Made by a program: the position numbers and the translations under genes. From Dryas octopetala (Eukaryota; Streptophyta; Magnoliopsida; Rosales; Rosaceae), in NCBI GenBank assembly GCA_963921425.1, contig OY992837.1:3879896-3943895 (forward strand): a DNA stretch of 64,000 nucleotides. Reading direction: 5' to 3'. This document shows, piece by piece, positions 1 to 10,682 of this stretch. Position 1 is the first letter of the stretch. The number at the start of each line of letters is the position of its first letter. The notes below the pieces were generated by a model. The model did not search any database. It was given only the letters and a program-made list of their open reading frames with translations, and was not told where the DNA came from.

Positions 1-190
1 ATTGTTGGCATTGTTGTCATTCTTGGTACTGTGGGTGCACAAGTACAAGGAAAGGAAGAATTTGCAACAGATGGAGAAGGCTGCAGATATAGGAGAAGCC
101 TTGCATATGACCCCAGTTGGGGATACAAAAGCACCTGCAGCAATGGTTACTCGAACACAACCGACCATTGAGAGTGAATATGTGCCTTGA
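1..190 (+). CDS. C-terminal exon of a DUF1191-like membrane protein (partial)
   Basis: The window opens inside this gene. Frame 2 reads to a TGA at 188-190 and gives about 62 residues. A hydrophobic end of a membrane segment (LLALLSFLVLWV) is followed by a basic stretch KYKERK and a hydrophilic tail with GEALHMTPVG and TRTQP, ending in ESEYVP. A single membrane helix followed by such a tail resembles the C-terminus of plant DUF1191 proteins, whose function is unknown. The assignment rests on my memory of that family and on the neighbouring NDUFA1, KH, RETICULATA-related and ZIP genes, which follow DUF1191 gene At3g08600 in Arabidopsis. The start and most of the protein lie upstream of the window. 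Confidence 0.6.
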   Translation, partial: LLALLSFLVLWVHKYKERKNLQQMEKAADIGEALHMTPVGDTKAPAAMVTRTQPTIESEYVP

Positions 191-2290
191 GTCTCACCAT
201 TTTGTACAAGCTCCCACTTCTTCCAAATTCCAACCACTATTCATATTCAATGTTCAATTCCTGTATTCAGAAATTCATCTAATCACACCTTTTTTTGGTG
301 GTGTCTCTCCTTCTCCTCTTTGTTTGTTCTTGGTAGATTCTTTGTGTCACCGTGGGTAATCTAGGATTTTTGTGTAAATCTATTGTCACTCACTGATAGT
401 TACTATGATTCATTGTGCTGTGAACTGTGAATTTTAGCCCAAAGTGATTCTATATGTGATGAATTTAGTTGTTTCATTGACAAGAAATTATAAGTTTCAT
501 TGACACCCTCTTTTCAATTGTTTTCTAATTGAGTCCAAAGAATGTTACTTGGAGATCATGTAGTAACAATGATGAGAATTTGATCATGCACAGCTTGGTA
601 TGGCAATGGAGGTGAAGCACACACAAGCTTTATGATAGCTAATATTTCTCTATTCTTAATGTTGTACATGATGAAGGAGACCGACACAAAGAGTTATACA
701 CTGGCAATAGAATGCTATGGCGTTTCTATTGTCGAGGTGAAGCACACACAGGCTTTATTATATCTAAGCAGTTCTACTTGTTGTCCAGGTACTCATATGG
801 CTTGGTATGGATGCTCATGTCAATTGCCAACACTCAACAGAATCTTATGTTGAGTGTTGTAACCTTGTTTGGGAGGAAATAAACCAAACAATCACACACT
901 TTGGGCAGAGAGCTTTCAGACCGCGAATGGTTGAGGAATTCGACTTTTTCTGCCACGTCCAAAATTTTGGTACTTTTGTCATTTCCTTGTTCAAGTGCTG
1001 TCAACTGTGCTTGTCTTGCCCTCCACCTAACATTTTTATGGAACGGAAAACAAAAATTATATATTAATATTCTACTACGTGGACCTAAGTCGCCAGAAAG
1101 CAAATGGATATTAAACTGGTTGTTCTCTCTCTCTCTTCTTTTTTTTCTTTTTTTAAGAATTCAGATGGAAAGGTCTGTATTAATTGGAAATTGGAATTAT
1201 ATATTCGTTTGTTTGTTCCTCGGTTTGTTTTTAATGCGATCAAAATAAAATAAATTAGTAGAAGCATTAAATAAACAATAATGGCACCCAACAGCGCACA
1301 TATGAGCAAATGCAAGAAGTGGGGTGTTGGGGAATCAGTGTGAACTGTGAAGCACCACCAGAAGCCAGAAGGTACATCTATCATAGTTTCCAGCTCCACG
1401 TTTCATATCAAGGGATTTGGGGTCTTCACCCACTTTCTTCCTCAAATCTTCCTCCACTTGAATTTGTTTGCAGAGAAGAGTAACTAGCAAGGTGAAAATA
1501 TATCAACTTTCTACAGCATCATCATTATATTTAATATTTATATTCAATTTTCACGACAGACATAATCATCCCTCTTTGTAATAAATGGTAACAACACAAT
1601 TAACACACCATTTATTAAAAAAAAAAGACGAAATCAAGAATGTCTTGGTACAAGGGGTGGTAGTGACTCAATCATCAAATTAATGAAGATACCATTTTGC
1701 TCACAAACTATTTTCAAATGACTTTCTGCAAGAAGCACTAGGACCATAATTCATATCAGGGAAAAAAACAAAAGAAAGTAAGAAAATTATGGTTACCCAT
1801 TAATGTAGAAAGTGAAAATGAATTAGTTATCAGGCAGAGTTTGAATATCGAACCGATTATCTGCTTATGGAGCAGATATGCCCATCTACTGTAAATAGTA
1901 AATCTGCCCACCTACTGTAAATAGTAAATACTCTGCTTGGAATGTGGATGATAAAATCGGTAGCACACACACTAGCACTAATTTCCTCATTAAAATTCGT
2001 TTCTACCCACACATACTGCAAATTCAACCACACGACTGATTTCTTTTTTTGGGTGTGTGTGTGTGTTAAATCTTCATATTAGATCATAAAAGTTCCACAA
2101 TAAGTTGTTTACTCTTTGGAATCCATATTAAACTGAGCGCCTATCATTCCAGAAATAAACGCATGACAGTCGAACATTTCCCGAACCACACAAAGCTCAA
2201 GCAAACAACTCATCTCCAAAAGTTAACATTACAAAAGTAAGATCACTGGAGTACATAAATTTTTCTATGAACGGTTTAACAGCTTAGGCA
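191..2290. other. Intergenic; 3' flank of the DUF1191-like gene
   Basis: No gene is recognisable here. Short open frames lack family features. A 25-bp segment containing GTGAAGCACACACA occurs twice (about 611 and 736). A unit of roughly 34 bp containing CTACTGTAAATAGTAAAT is repeated in tandem at 1876-1930. The rest is AT-rich. Confidence 0.5.
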
Positions 2291-2447
2291 AATTCACATA
2301 CAATGAAAAGATTTGGGATTGGAGTTGCCCTAGGCTCCTTCAGAATGGGATGATGACTTTATTCCTCCTCAAGATTCCATTCACAAAGGTTCCTGCAGTT
2401 TGCACCACAATATCATCAGCTTCATAGTCAAGATATTCGAATCATAT

Positions 2448-2477
2448 GCATGCACATGCACATGCACATGCACATGC
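2448..2477. repeat. Short (ACATGC)n tandem array
   Basis: About five head-to-tail ACATGC hexamers are present. Each junction creates CATGCA, the core of the RY/Sph motif bound by B3 transcription factors. It is most likely a simple repeat. A regulatory role is only a possibility. Confidence 0.8.
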
Positions 2478-2782
2478 CCTAGGCTCCTTATGACAGGGCC
2501 CTGTTGAGTTAAAATTTTAAGAGGGTCCTCTACTAAGGATAATTTGATTCTTGCGAAACATATGATGTAGCCTGCACTTTTCAGTCCTCCAAAATTGGAC
2601 AAAAATATTACTAGGTTAATGCAGATAGGTGCAATAGGGAGCAAGCAAATAAGAACGTAAGAAAAACAAAATAGATAAGAGTGTGAAGAACATAGAGGGA
2701 AATCATTTTGACAAAAACTGAACATAGTGCAGGGAGAGAATTCTCAGAGGATTAGAGGGGTATATATTTCAATTCAATATCC

Positions 2783-2790
<8 letters not shown>

Positions 2791-2862
<72 letters not shown>
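2791..2862. repeat. (GT)36 microsatellite
   Basis: An uninterrupted run of 36 GT dinucleotides, flanked by ATATAT on the left and TATTTATATA on the right. Perfect arrays of this length are usually polymorphic. The valine/cysteine open frame across it is an artefact of the repeat. Confidence 0.97.
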
Positions 2863-2864
<2 letters not shown>

Positions 2865-4386
2865 TTATATAGTCATAACGGAACTTCTAAAAGCAATAAA
2901 GTTTCTGATACTCTTCCAAACACAATAGCATACTACCACCAAATTCCTTTCTAATATCCTTAAAACTTATAAACTTTGATTCCATGCAAAGGAAAAACTG
3001 CTAAAAAGACTATGCTGGAACTTAAACCTAAGACCCGACCCAATGAGCATGCCCACAGTGGACATGACTCATTACAATTGGATATGCTTATGCTCCACCT
3101 TGGTTGGAGCTCCACCAGATAAGATCCTATTAAGACAGGAGCATTATCAAACTGGGAGGAGAAGTTTTATCTCATAATTTTAGATTAGATAATCATCAAC
3201 TCCAAATGAGGAATTAGAGTTGGTAGTTAGCTCCTCTCTGGTAGAACCTATAGATAAAGGGTTTATGTAAGCATGAAAATTATTCCTCAAGAGAGGACAT
3301 TAGTTCATACATTTGCATGCAGTCCTTTAAACATCTCTTTCTCTCTTTAAGAGCTAGGCTCTTGCACCATGAAATCACTAAAGTTGTTCTCATAAAAACC
3401 ATAAATGAGTTTGTAACTATAAAATTTCTGGAGTACTATAAATTTTTCATACAAGATCTGGGACCATTGGATTTGTGTTTAGGGGCAGGTAAAGATTTTG
3501 ACACTTCCCAACATCAAATTATGTTATGGGCTCCTGCGGCTCCCACATGAACTAGGATGCATAGGAATACCTGGAAAGCAACTCTCAATGAAACTTCCTA
3601 ATCACATTAATTTTTCAAATCCAGTTTTAGTTGAAAACATATATCAATCAACTCCTATAATCATGGTTTCGGATCCCAAGCTGTGATCAAAGGCTATGCT
3701 GTACCAGAAAGTTAAACAAAGACTGGTGTTCCTATCAGGGCAAAGAAAAAGTAATATACGCAAAGTAAGAAATTCACTTATTAAGTTTCCCCATATAAAT
3801 ATTCTAGACAAGGCCCCCAAATGAAACCAAACAAGCTCTATAAATCAACTGCAGCTCTGTATCACCTGTGAATCTGGATATGGATCTGTATAACTTCACA
3901 TGATGCATCCAGTAATTTGCTGTCCCACACTAATTGATCATTTGACAATTCCTTATCCCTAAAAATTACAGACTTGACAAATCTCTTCCAATTCTTTTGT
4001 AGTAGCTCAATCTCTCGATCTCACATGATACAATCCCATCTATCATAGGTTTCTCAAAACCTCTATACTCAAAACATAAATTTATGAACCATGACCTCTA
4101 TAGCTTCAGTTTGACCCATCTCATACAGGATCCATGTATTAGTCAAATTCATCATCCAAATAAGTCAGCTTAATTTGTAGGTTAGCATTCAGCTTGAAAC
4201 AATATCATTACCTCAGAAACTATTAAGTCAGATTTAACCTCAATACAGTAAAACCAAGCAAGAAAGTTCCCGATTATCGTTAATCAAAACAGACAAACAA
4301 ACAAACAAACAAAATCCCCAAATCGAAATAGCCGTCACAAAATCGAAACCCTAAATCCAAAGAAGAAGAGTACCGGAAGAGACAGA

Positions 4387-4544
4387 CTAATTTTGAGCAG
4401 GAGAAGAGGCCTGCTCAACGAGCTTCTTGTCCCTTCTTTCCATGGCCACGTCCCACATGTCGTTGCCGATGTGCTTCGGCTGCCAAAAATTCAAATATCA
4501 AAAATTTCAAAATCAGATTCATATGAATTTCAATTTCAATTTTA

Positions 4545-4585
<41 letters not shown>

Positions 4586-4714
4586 AGATTGGAATTGGAT
4601 CTATACCCGGCCATGAGCGGCTCTGTGAAGGTAATATTGAGCATTTCCCATAGCACAAAGCATTCCTGCTATGATTCCAAGCGGTAGCAGTGCTTCCATC
4701 CACACCAGCGACAT
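4387..4714 (-). CDS. NDUFA1: NADH dehydrogenase [ubiquinone] 1 alpha subcomplex subunit 1 (MWFE), mitochondrial complex I
   Basis: Two coding exons, 4607-4714 and 4387-4479, joined by a GT-AG intron between codons, give 66 aa. The protein begins MSLVWMEALLPLGIIAGM, a single N-terminal membrane segment, and continues QYYLHRAAHGR. Exon 2 carries the family signature PKHIGNDMWDVAMERRDKK. This is the usual length for plant MWFE (about 65 aa). MWFE is an accessory subunit in the membrane arm of complex I, in the inner mitochondrial membrane. The intron contains a (GA)n run near 4547-4590. Just after the stop, CCG|GTACTC at about 4374 looks like a further donor, and GGATTTAGGGTTTCG lies beyond it, so the 3' UTR may be spliced. 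Confidence 0.95.
4547..4590. repeat. (GA)n microsatellite in the NDUFA1 intron
   Basis: A GAGAGA run of about 20 repeats, degenerating to GGGAGGGAGA, lies inside the single coding intron of NDUFA1. On the transcribed strand it is a pyrimidine-rich CT tract. Confidence 0.85.
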
Positions 4715-5201
4715 CTTCAACTCTCAGCTATCAAACTCTCTCTTCTCAGCTTTACCTACACAGTCACAGAGACGAAAGACGATAGACAATGGACGAAGAC
4801 TCCTTTTATTTTTCCTTTTTTTAATTTTTTTGTTTTGGATACTTTGTATCCAACGGCCCAAAACTGTTTCCTCATTACGAGCCCAATACAGAGCACTTTC
4901 TGGGGAGGCCCATATTTTCATTATTTGGGCCAGTGGGCCATCCCAAACCCGTATATTTCATGGGTCATGGGTGATGTCAAGCTAATTTTTACTATTAATA
5001 TGTAGGGGTAAAAATGTTGTACACCTGAGTTAATAATCCCCACCAAAGCTTTGGATGATTGGATTTTGAATTTGGTCAATTTGATGTCTACCCTTTGTTT
5101 TTTTTTTTTTGTCAATTTGATGTCTACAGTTTTAATAGCCCAAGGTCCTTGATAATGTTAGTTCAATGGACTAATTTAAGTGTGGATAAATGGCTCAAGT
5201 T

Positions 5202-5218
5202 AAGTTTGGCCCCTAATT
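5202..5218. repeat. Left target-site duplication of the retro-insertion
   Basis: 17-bp direct repeat, identical to 6117-6133; it brackets the poly(A)-tailed insert. Confidence 0.9.
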
Positions 5219-6116
5219 CGTGTTATGTAGTTTTGTGAAACAAAAAACCTCTGTTCTCTCTCCTCCACACACCAGCAAGCTTCAGGAGGGAGAGGGGTGC
5301 TCCTCTGTCCCTCTCCCTCCTGCCCCTTCTCTCTTTCCTTTGTTTTCCACCCGAAATGGGTGTTCCTTCCCTGAGTTCTGTCTCAGCTGCTCTCCTGTTA
5401 ATGGGAGCTCCTCTCTCTTCTTTGGGAGCTATTTTACCCTTTACTCTTTCTCTTTTATCTCCTAATCCTTTCTCCTGCAACCCACATTTTGAATCCCTAG
5501 ATTTCCATGCCTACACCATCATCCCTCTCTCTCCTCCTCAGTACTTCACCTCTATTACCATTCTCTCCTTCAACCTTCTCACTCCTCAAACCCCAAATCT
5601 GAATGGATCTTCCTCCTGCCTTACCCGCCTATTCGGCGAGTTGTCTCAGTGGGTGCCGTGCGGTTCGTCCCCGTCACCCCATTACATACCCATCTCTCAG
5701 TGTTGTTCCATTTTGCAGGGGCCATGTTTGCCGTTCTGGAAGGTGATGTTTGGATCTTGGTGTTTGCCTAGTGAGTTTTGGTTTGGGTTTTTGCGCTTTT
5801 GTCGAGGTTTCAGTTTGGGTTTTGGTTGCTATTTTGTGGCTGGAGTGCGCTTGTGGCTGTGGCTCATCTCGCTGCGAACACGCGTGGTTGGTGACAGAAT
5901 TCGGTCTTGGCGGCGGCTGCTCCTCCCTGTATCAGGATTAGGGTTATCGTGTTTTCTTTTTTTCTTGTTTAGCTCAGTCTGCACCTTCTCTTCTTGAGTT
6001 GGGCCTCTTGTTTGGACTGTTTTTCTCTTGTTTTTTCTTTGGGCCTTGGCCCTTTTGTTGTTTTTTCCTGGCTTGGTGCCTCTTCAATGAATCTCTTCAC
6101 ACTTGCCCAAAAAAAA
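5219..6116 (+). mobile_element. Poly(A)-tailed non-LTR retroelement insertion (LINE-derived or processed RNA)
   Basis: The 17-bp sequence AAGTTTGGCCCCTAATT occurs at 5202-5218 and again at 6117-6133. The second copy follows directly after an A-run. An insert of about 0.9 kb ending in poly(A) between long direct repeats is the signature of target-primed reverse transcription. The insert has a C/T-rich first half and a T/G-rich end containing GGGCCTTGGCCC, like 3' ends of plant LINEs. No reverse transcriptase motif is seen, so it is non-autonomous, internally deleted or a processed transcript. The 213-residue open frame at 5356-5997 is low-complexity and not a recognisable protein. The identical target copies suggest a fairly recent insertion. 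Confidence 0.85.
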
Positions 6117-6133
6117 AAGTTTGGCCCCTAATT
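6117..6133. repeat. Right target-site duplication of the retro-insertion
   Basis: Second copy of the 17-bp direct repeat. Its first two A's overlap the poly(A) tail. Confidence 0.9.
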
Positions 6134-9100
6134 AACAATGTGTGTATAAGTTGCTTCATAAGAATACAATTACAAGCACTCCCAAAATGCTAATCAATCA
6201 CTAGCTATTTTAAAGTGCAATGTTACACCCAAAGAATCATTTGGCATAATTGGTTTATTTATGGCATAGTGTGTGTATATCTTATCATTCAACTTTGTGT
6301 GTACGTGTTTTAATATTTTGATTGTTTCAACATTGTATTGTACAACACATGTAACTGTGGGCATGATTAACATTGCATGCACGTATATCTTACCATTCCA
6401 CTCTGTATACTCGGTATGAATATGACACAAGTAATTAAATGGATTCGACTACAGTTTGTAGCCTATTAAGCACATCACTACATTAGCACAACACAAACAT
6501 GAAATGAGTTCAGCATGACTTGTTTAATATTATTTTTAAAAAAAAATTTATTCAATATGAAAATTGAATTTTTTGAGAAACAAATTAATATTTAATTATT
6601 AAAAATGACATAAAATAGTTTCTAATTCTAAACATAAAAAATAAAAAAAGATATACCAGCTTGACTCTTTTTTTTTAAATACGGCAGGAACCTGACATGA
6701 ATATGAATTATGTTCATGTTGATGTGACTTTTACTTTATTCTTAAATATTCATAAATAATTAATGTGATTTTTACTCTGTTCATCAAATTTGTTACTTTT
6801 TCCTTTTTTTTTTAATTTATTAAGGACCTTAAGGTTAAAGTTACTTTTCCTCATTAGTTATTAGACTCATTACTTAAATAAGAATGTTGTCCTTGATTCA
6901 TATTTCATCCTGTTCGAATTATTTGATTAAAATGTAAAAAAAGAAAAAGAAAAAAGGGGGAAGTCGAAATTTACTTGATTGAATTTGAAATGAAGTGGAT
7001 AATAGGATGTGTATCACAAATGGTGGAATATTCCAAGTAATTGAAACAAATATTCAAAAAGTAGCGATCATTTTCAGACTGGATATGACCTGTCTGAGTG
7101 AGTCGTGGTTTTCTTAGGGAATCCAAGTTTCTAGAATTTTGAATTATTTCGTTTCTTAAGACCTTAATAGACATAAAAACATTAATAATTTTCTTTTGCA
7201 TCGATATATGGATCCATATAAAATAGGTGGTACACAAACTTGGATCACACTGGTCAAATCGTGGCCTTGCCCTGCATCTCAATCTCAGTCTCAACCATTA
7301 TTCGTGGAGCTGGAGCCCCACCCAGTTTGACATTGAGGGATCAATGTTGATGCCATTTTATAAATTATTTTGGTTTCATATTAATTGCTCTTCTCTGTTA
7401 AGCAAAAACTAAAAATAAAAACACTAAATCAGGAGGCTAACCATATTAACGGAAGTGTTCATTCATAGCTAAAAAGTTCATGTCTTGTCAAGTATGTGAG
7501 GAAGGGATCAGATTCTGAGTTCCTCTATATCCTTTTTTGTTTTTTTTGTTAAAGAGTTCCTCTATATCCTTTGTACGACATACAATCATTTTAGTGTTAG
7601 AAAATTGATACTTCTCTTTTTTTGGCCAGGAGAAAATTGATACTTCTAATAATAATGAAAATGTGACTCGTGAAATTTAAGGGTCAAGAAAGAATGTTTT
7701 TTCCGAGGCAAAAAAAATTGTTTTTTGTTTTTTTAGTTTATTTGAGTTTTACAAATTTTATGACGGTTTTATTTGATAGTAACAAGAATTTTACAATCAC
7801 AACGCTTTTTTTTTTTAAACTTACTAGGTGGTTATTAGGGACTTAGGAGAGAGTATTTGAAGCTGCAACATCCCTTTTAATTAGATGAAAAATGTAGTTT
7901 TCAACTGAGTTATGTTTTAGTCATATCATACCAATAAATAATGATCATATATTATCTCATTATTTGATTTTTGGATATGTCCGAATACATTGACACTGTA
8001 CTGTTAGTTTGAATTGGAAGTATGTGTAATCTGTTTTGTACAACAGTACAAGTCCTATCAAACCAATTATGTTGAGGTGGCTTAGCTTTATACTAATCGC
8101 CATTATCAACATTAACCTGTTAACCAGTTAACCAGTTGAAGACAGTACGCCTTCACAACAATGACAGTGGGTTGACAGTGAGGTAGGTAGGTACCAAGGT
8201 ACCACTGCTTTAATTTTAACCCTTTTCATTATCCTTCATGCTTCCCCACCACCCCCCGTCCGTGAAAAAGAGGCATGACAAAATTTTGCATAAGTTTGGC
8301 ATTTTAGTTGTGCATTATCATTTTTTGCTGTTGGATTAAAACTACATTCCATATATGAACAAAAACCACGCGCATTTTTACCCAATTTTCTTTTTTATAC
8401 CTTTTTAGTAGACTTAGCAAAATATTGCACGACTTATTAACATGATACAAATATGTACAAAAAATTTAATGTTCAGACTGAGTTTTATTAGATTCGTGTT
8501 GATAACGGATGAACCCTTTAAAACACGAGTCATTTTCGTGTTAACTCACGAAACTCATTAAAATATAAAGATATTTCAATTTATTTTTTGTAGGCTAATT
8601 ATCATTTAATTTGCACATATTGTTTAAACATTGCAAAGTAACAGGTCTAATGAGTGTAACGTGTGACAATTTTTAACAATATTAAATTCCTTAACGGGTG
8701 AAACGGGTAGTGTGTATGTGTTATACGTTAGTTTTGAGGGTCGTGTTTGGGTTTGCATTTCTCCACTTGTTGCTTAACGGGTTGTGTTCGAGTTTAGCTA
8801 TTTTTCACATAACATGAACACGAAAAAATACGACTTGTTTATATCATTTTCCTATAATATATTGTTTTTTCGCGGCTACGTTCATTTTAAAATCTATTTG
8901 GAAATGACTAATTTGAGCTTAATTAACTAGCATTCAACAACCTCTATTTCAATAAATTAATATTCGTAATTTTCATGCAATTATGTATGCGTGGCAATGT
9001 GAGAGCACTGTTAGAGATAGTGTAGCAATAAGGTGATGAACACCATGACAAATGAGAGAGCAAAAAATACAAAAAAAAATATAGCATGAAGATGAAACCT

Positions 9101-10120
9101 AGAGAAATCCGAAGGGAAAAAAATATGTGGGGTTTTAAAATAAGGGTTGGTAGCTTAGTTTAGCTATCGTAAATAATCATGTGTAATTCATGCACAATAT
9201 TTATCTTGCAACAAAGAAATCTAATCAAATTATATATGGAAAGATGTTTACTCTTGACATTTGTTTACATGCATATTGTCGGTTTAAATTAATATACATG
9301 TTAAAATAGTATTCAGAACTCATTTCTTTAACTCTTTTAATGAGATTGATGATAATAAAACTCTTTTTGTGGCAAAAAAGAAGAAAAAAAAAAGTAAATT
9401 TTTTAATGTAAAAATGATGAGAGGTGGAAGAAAAACAAAAGTATATTGCGAAAGACAGCTCATAGTGAAGGGTAATCATGAGTTTTTCACCATTAGTAAG
9501 AAGGCCAAAAAAGGAAAGAAAGGAAACCTTGGTTTTATGTTAGGTGATGGTGCCTCTACCTTAGTAGTAGCTTTCTATTGTTTTAAAAGGAAAGTGGCTG
9601 TTTTAAATAGAGGAGAGGGTATCCTTTTCTTTAGATGACCTTGACTGGACAGTGGACAACCAGAATTTTGCTTTCATTGCTGTTTATGGTTCTATGAATT
9701 ATTGAATTCACACAAAAAGAAAAGGTTAAAGGATTAATCAATTTCATTAAATTTATTTTTTCTTTATTGGGTAAAATTTAAGAGGAAAATTAAAATAAAC
9801 GTGTGGACCTTTGGAAGCACAGTAAGCACAGTAAGCACAGTGATTGATATGATACATAAAAGCGGTCAAGACGAGTTCCACTTCCCACAAAACATGGTAA
9901 AGTGTCGAAACCAAAAGGGAGACGAAAAGGGCAACAAAAGAAAAATGGAGAGGCATGAGGAGGAAATTTCTTGAGCAAGCAAAACGACGTAGTATTGCAA
10001 AACTTGTTGGTCACTGACCAGCTAAGATTGCGTTGGCAACATCATTGTCATTGGCCATCGAGGCTATTTGCTTGTCTGGGACCTCCATGTTGAGAGTTCT
10101 ACAGTACAGCTTGATTCTCT
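6134..10120. other. AT-rich intergenic region without a recognisable gene
   Basis: No coding region can be supported. A degenerate segment at about 8380-8860 contains repeated GTGTT/AACGGG and CACGA words in both orientations, like a decayed DNA element. A nonamer AAGCACAGT is repeated about three times near 9817-9842. The phrase GAGTTCCTCTATATCCTTT occurs twice near 7516 and 7555. Confidence 0.5.
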
Positions 10121-10130
10121 GCATGGCCAA

Positions 10131-10180
10131 CACGTGTCCTCCAGTCTCCATTGGACTTCATCTGGGTATATATATAAGTA
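10131..10180 (+). promoter_or_regulatory. Core promoter of the KH-domain gene: G-box and TATA box
   Basis: CACGTGTC at 10131-10138 is a G-box/ABRE-type core. It is followed about 30 bp later by TATATATAAGTA at 10169-10180. Transcription would start near 10200, leaving a leader of about 480 nt before the ATG at 10683. The leader is pyrimidine-rich. The placement is inferred from motif spacing. Confidence 0.6.
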
Positions 10181-10281
10181 TATAACACACAGAAATCCCA
10201 ACACAACATTCAACTTGCAGTAAAAAATCTCTCCCTGTCTTTGTCTCTCGCTCTCTTTCTCAGTTCATCGGTCACTGTGAG

Positions 10282-10620
10282 ATGAAAAGTCTCCTGTGAA
10301 TCTTTACCACCTTAATTTTTGCACGCTCAAGAGACTCTCACTGCCCCAAACTCTTTTTTTATTTCATTTCCAAACAAGGGGTGAATATATAAAGGAAAAA
10401 TGGAAAATAGTGAAAAAGAGAAGAAAATAATTAAAGATTTTTTCCTTCCTTTCTTTCTGCCCTTTTCTTTGAGCTAATTTGAGTGAGAGAGCTGTCTCTA
10501 CCCTTTTCTTTTTTTCTTTTTTATCTTTATTATTTATTTATTTCATTTTTCTCCTATTACAAACTCCCTTTATTGATGGCGCTTTGTCTCTCCTTTTTCT
10601 TCTGCAACAACACCAACTAA
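10282..10620 (+). promoter_or_regulatory. Leader of the KH-domain gene with three upstream ORFs
   Basis: Three complete ATG-to-stop frames precede the main start: 10282-10299 (5 codons plus stop), 10400-10477 (25 aa, beginning MENSEKEKKIIKDF) and 10576-10620 (14 aa). If the leader is unspliced, all three lie between the predicted cap site and the ATG at 10683 and would reduce or condition translation. A leader intron could remove some of them. Confidence 0.55.
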
Positions 10621-10682
10621 AACCCTTTTCCCATCCAATTCTTTTGTTTGTTCAAATTCTCTGAGAAAAGCAGAGAAAAGCC

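Larger units (their letters stand above)
2300..4374 (-). other. Possible 3' UTR intron and terminal exon of the NDUFA1 gene, otherwise non-coding
   Basis: On the minus strand a donor-like CCG|GTACTC follows the NDUFA1 stop. A candidate acceptor CTGCAG|GAACC lies at 2392, with an AATAAA at 2363-2358 shortly beyond it. No long coding frame lies between. A 2-kb intron in a 3' UTR is unusual, so this is tentative. The region could equally be plain intergenic DNA holding the (GT)36 and (ACATGC)n repeats. Confidence 0.25.

Noticed and set aside
2727..2954. 75-residue open frame across the (GT)36 run
   Set aside because: Its Val/Cys alternation is a direct translation of the dinucleotide repeat.
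5356..5997. 213-residue open frame on the + strand
   Set aside because: It lies entirely inside the poly(A)-tailed insertion, is Ser/Leu/Pro/Phe-rich low-complexity, and has no domain or start context that I recognise.
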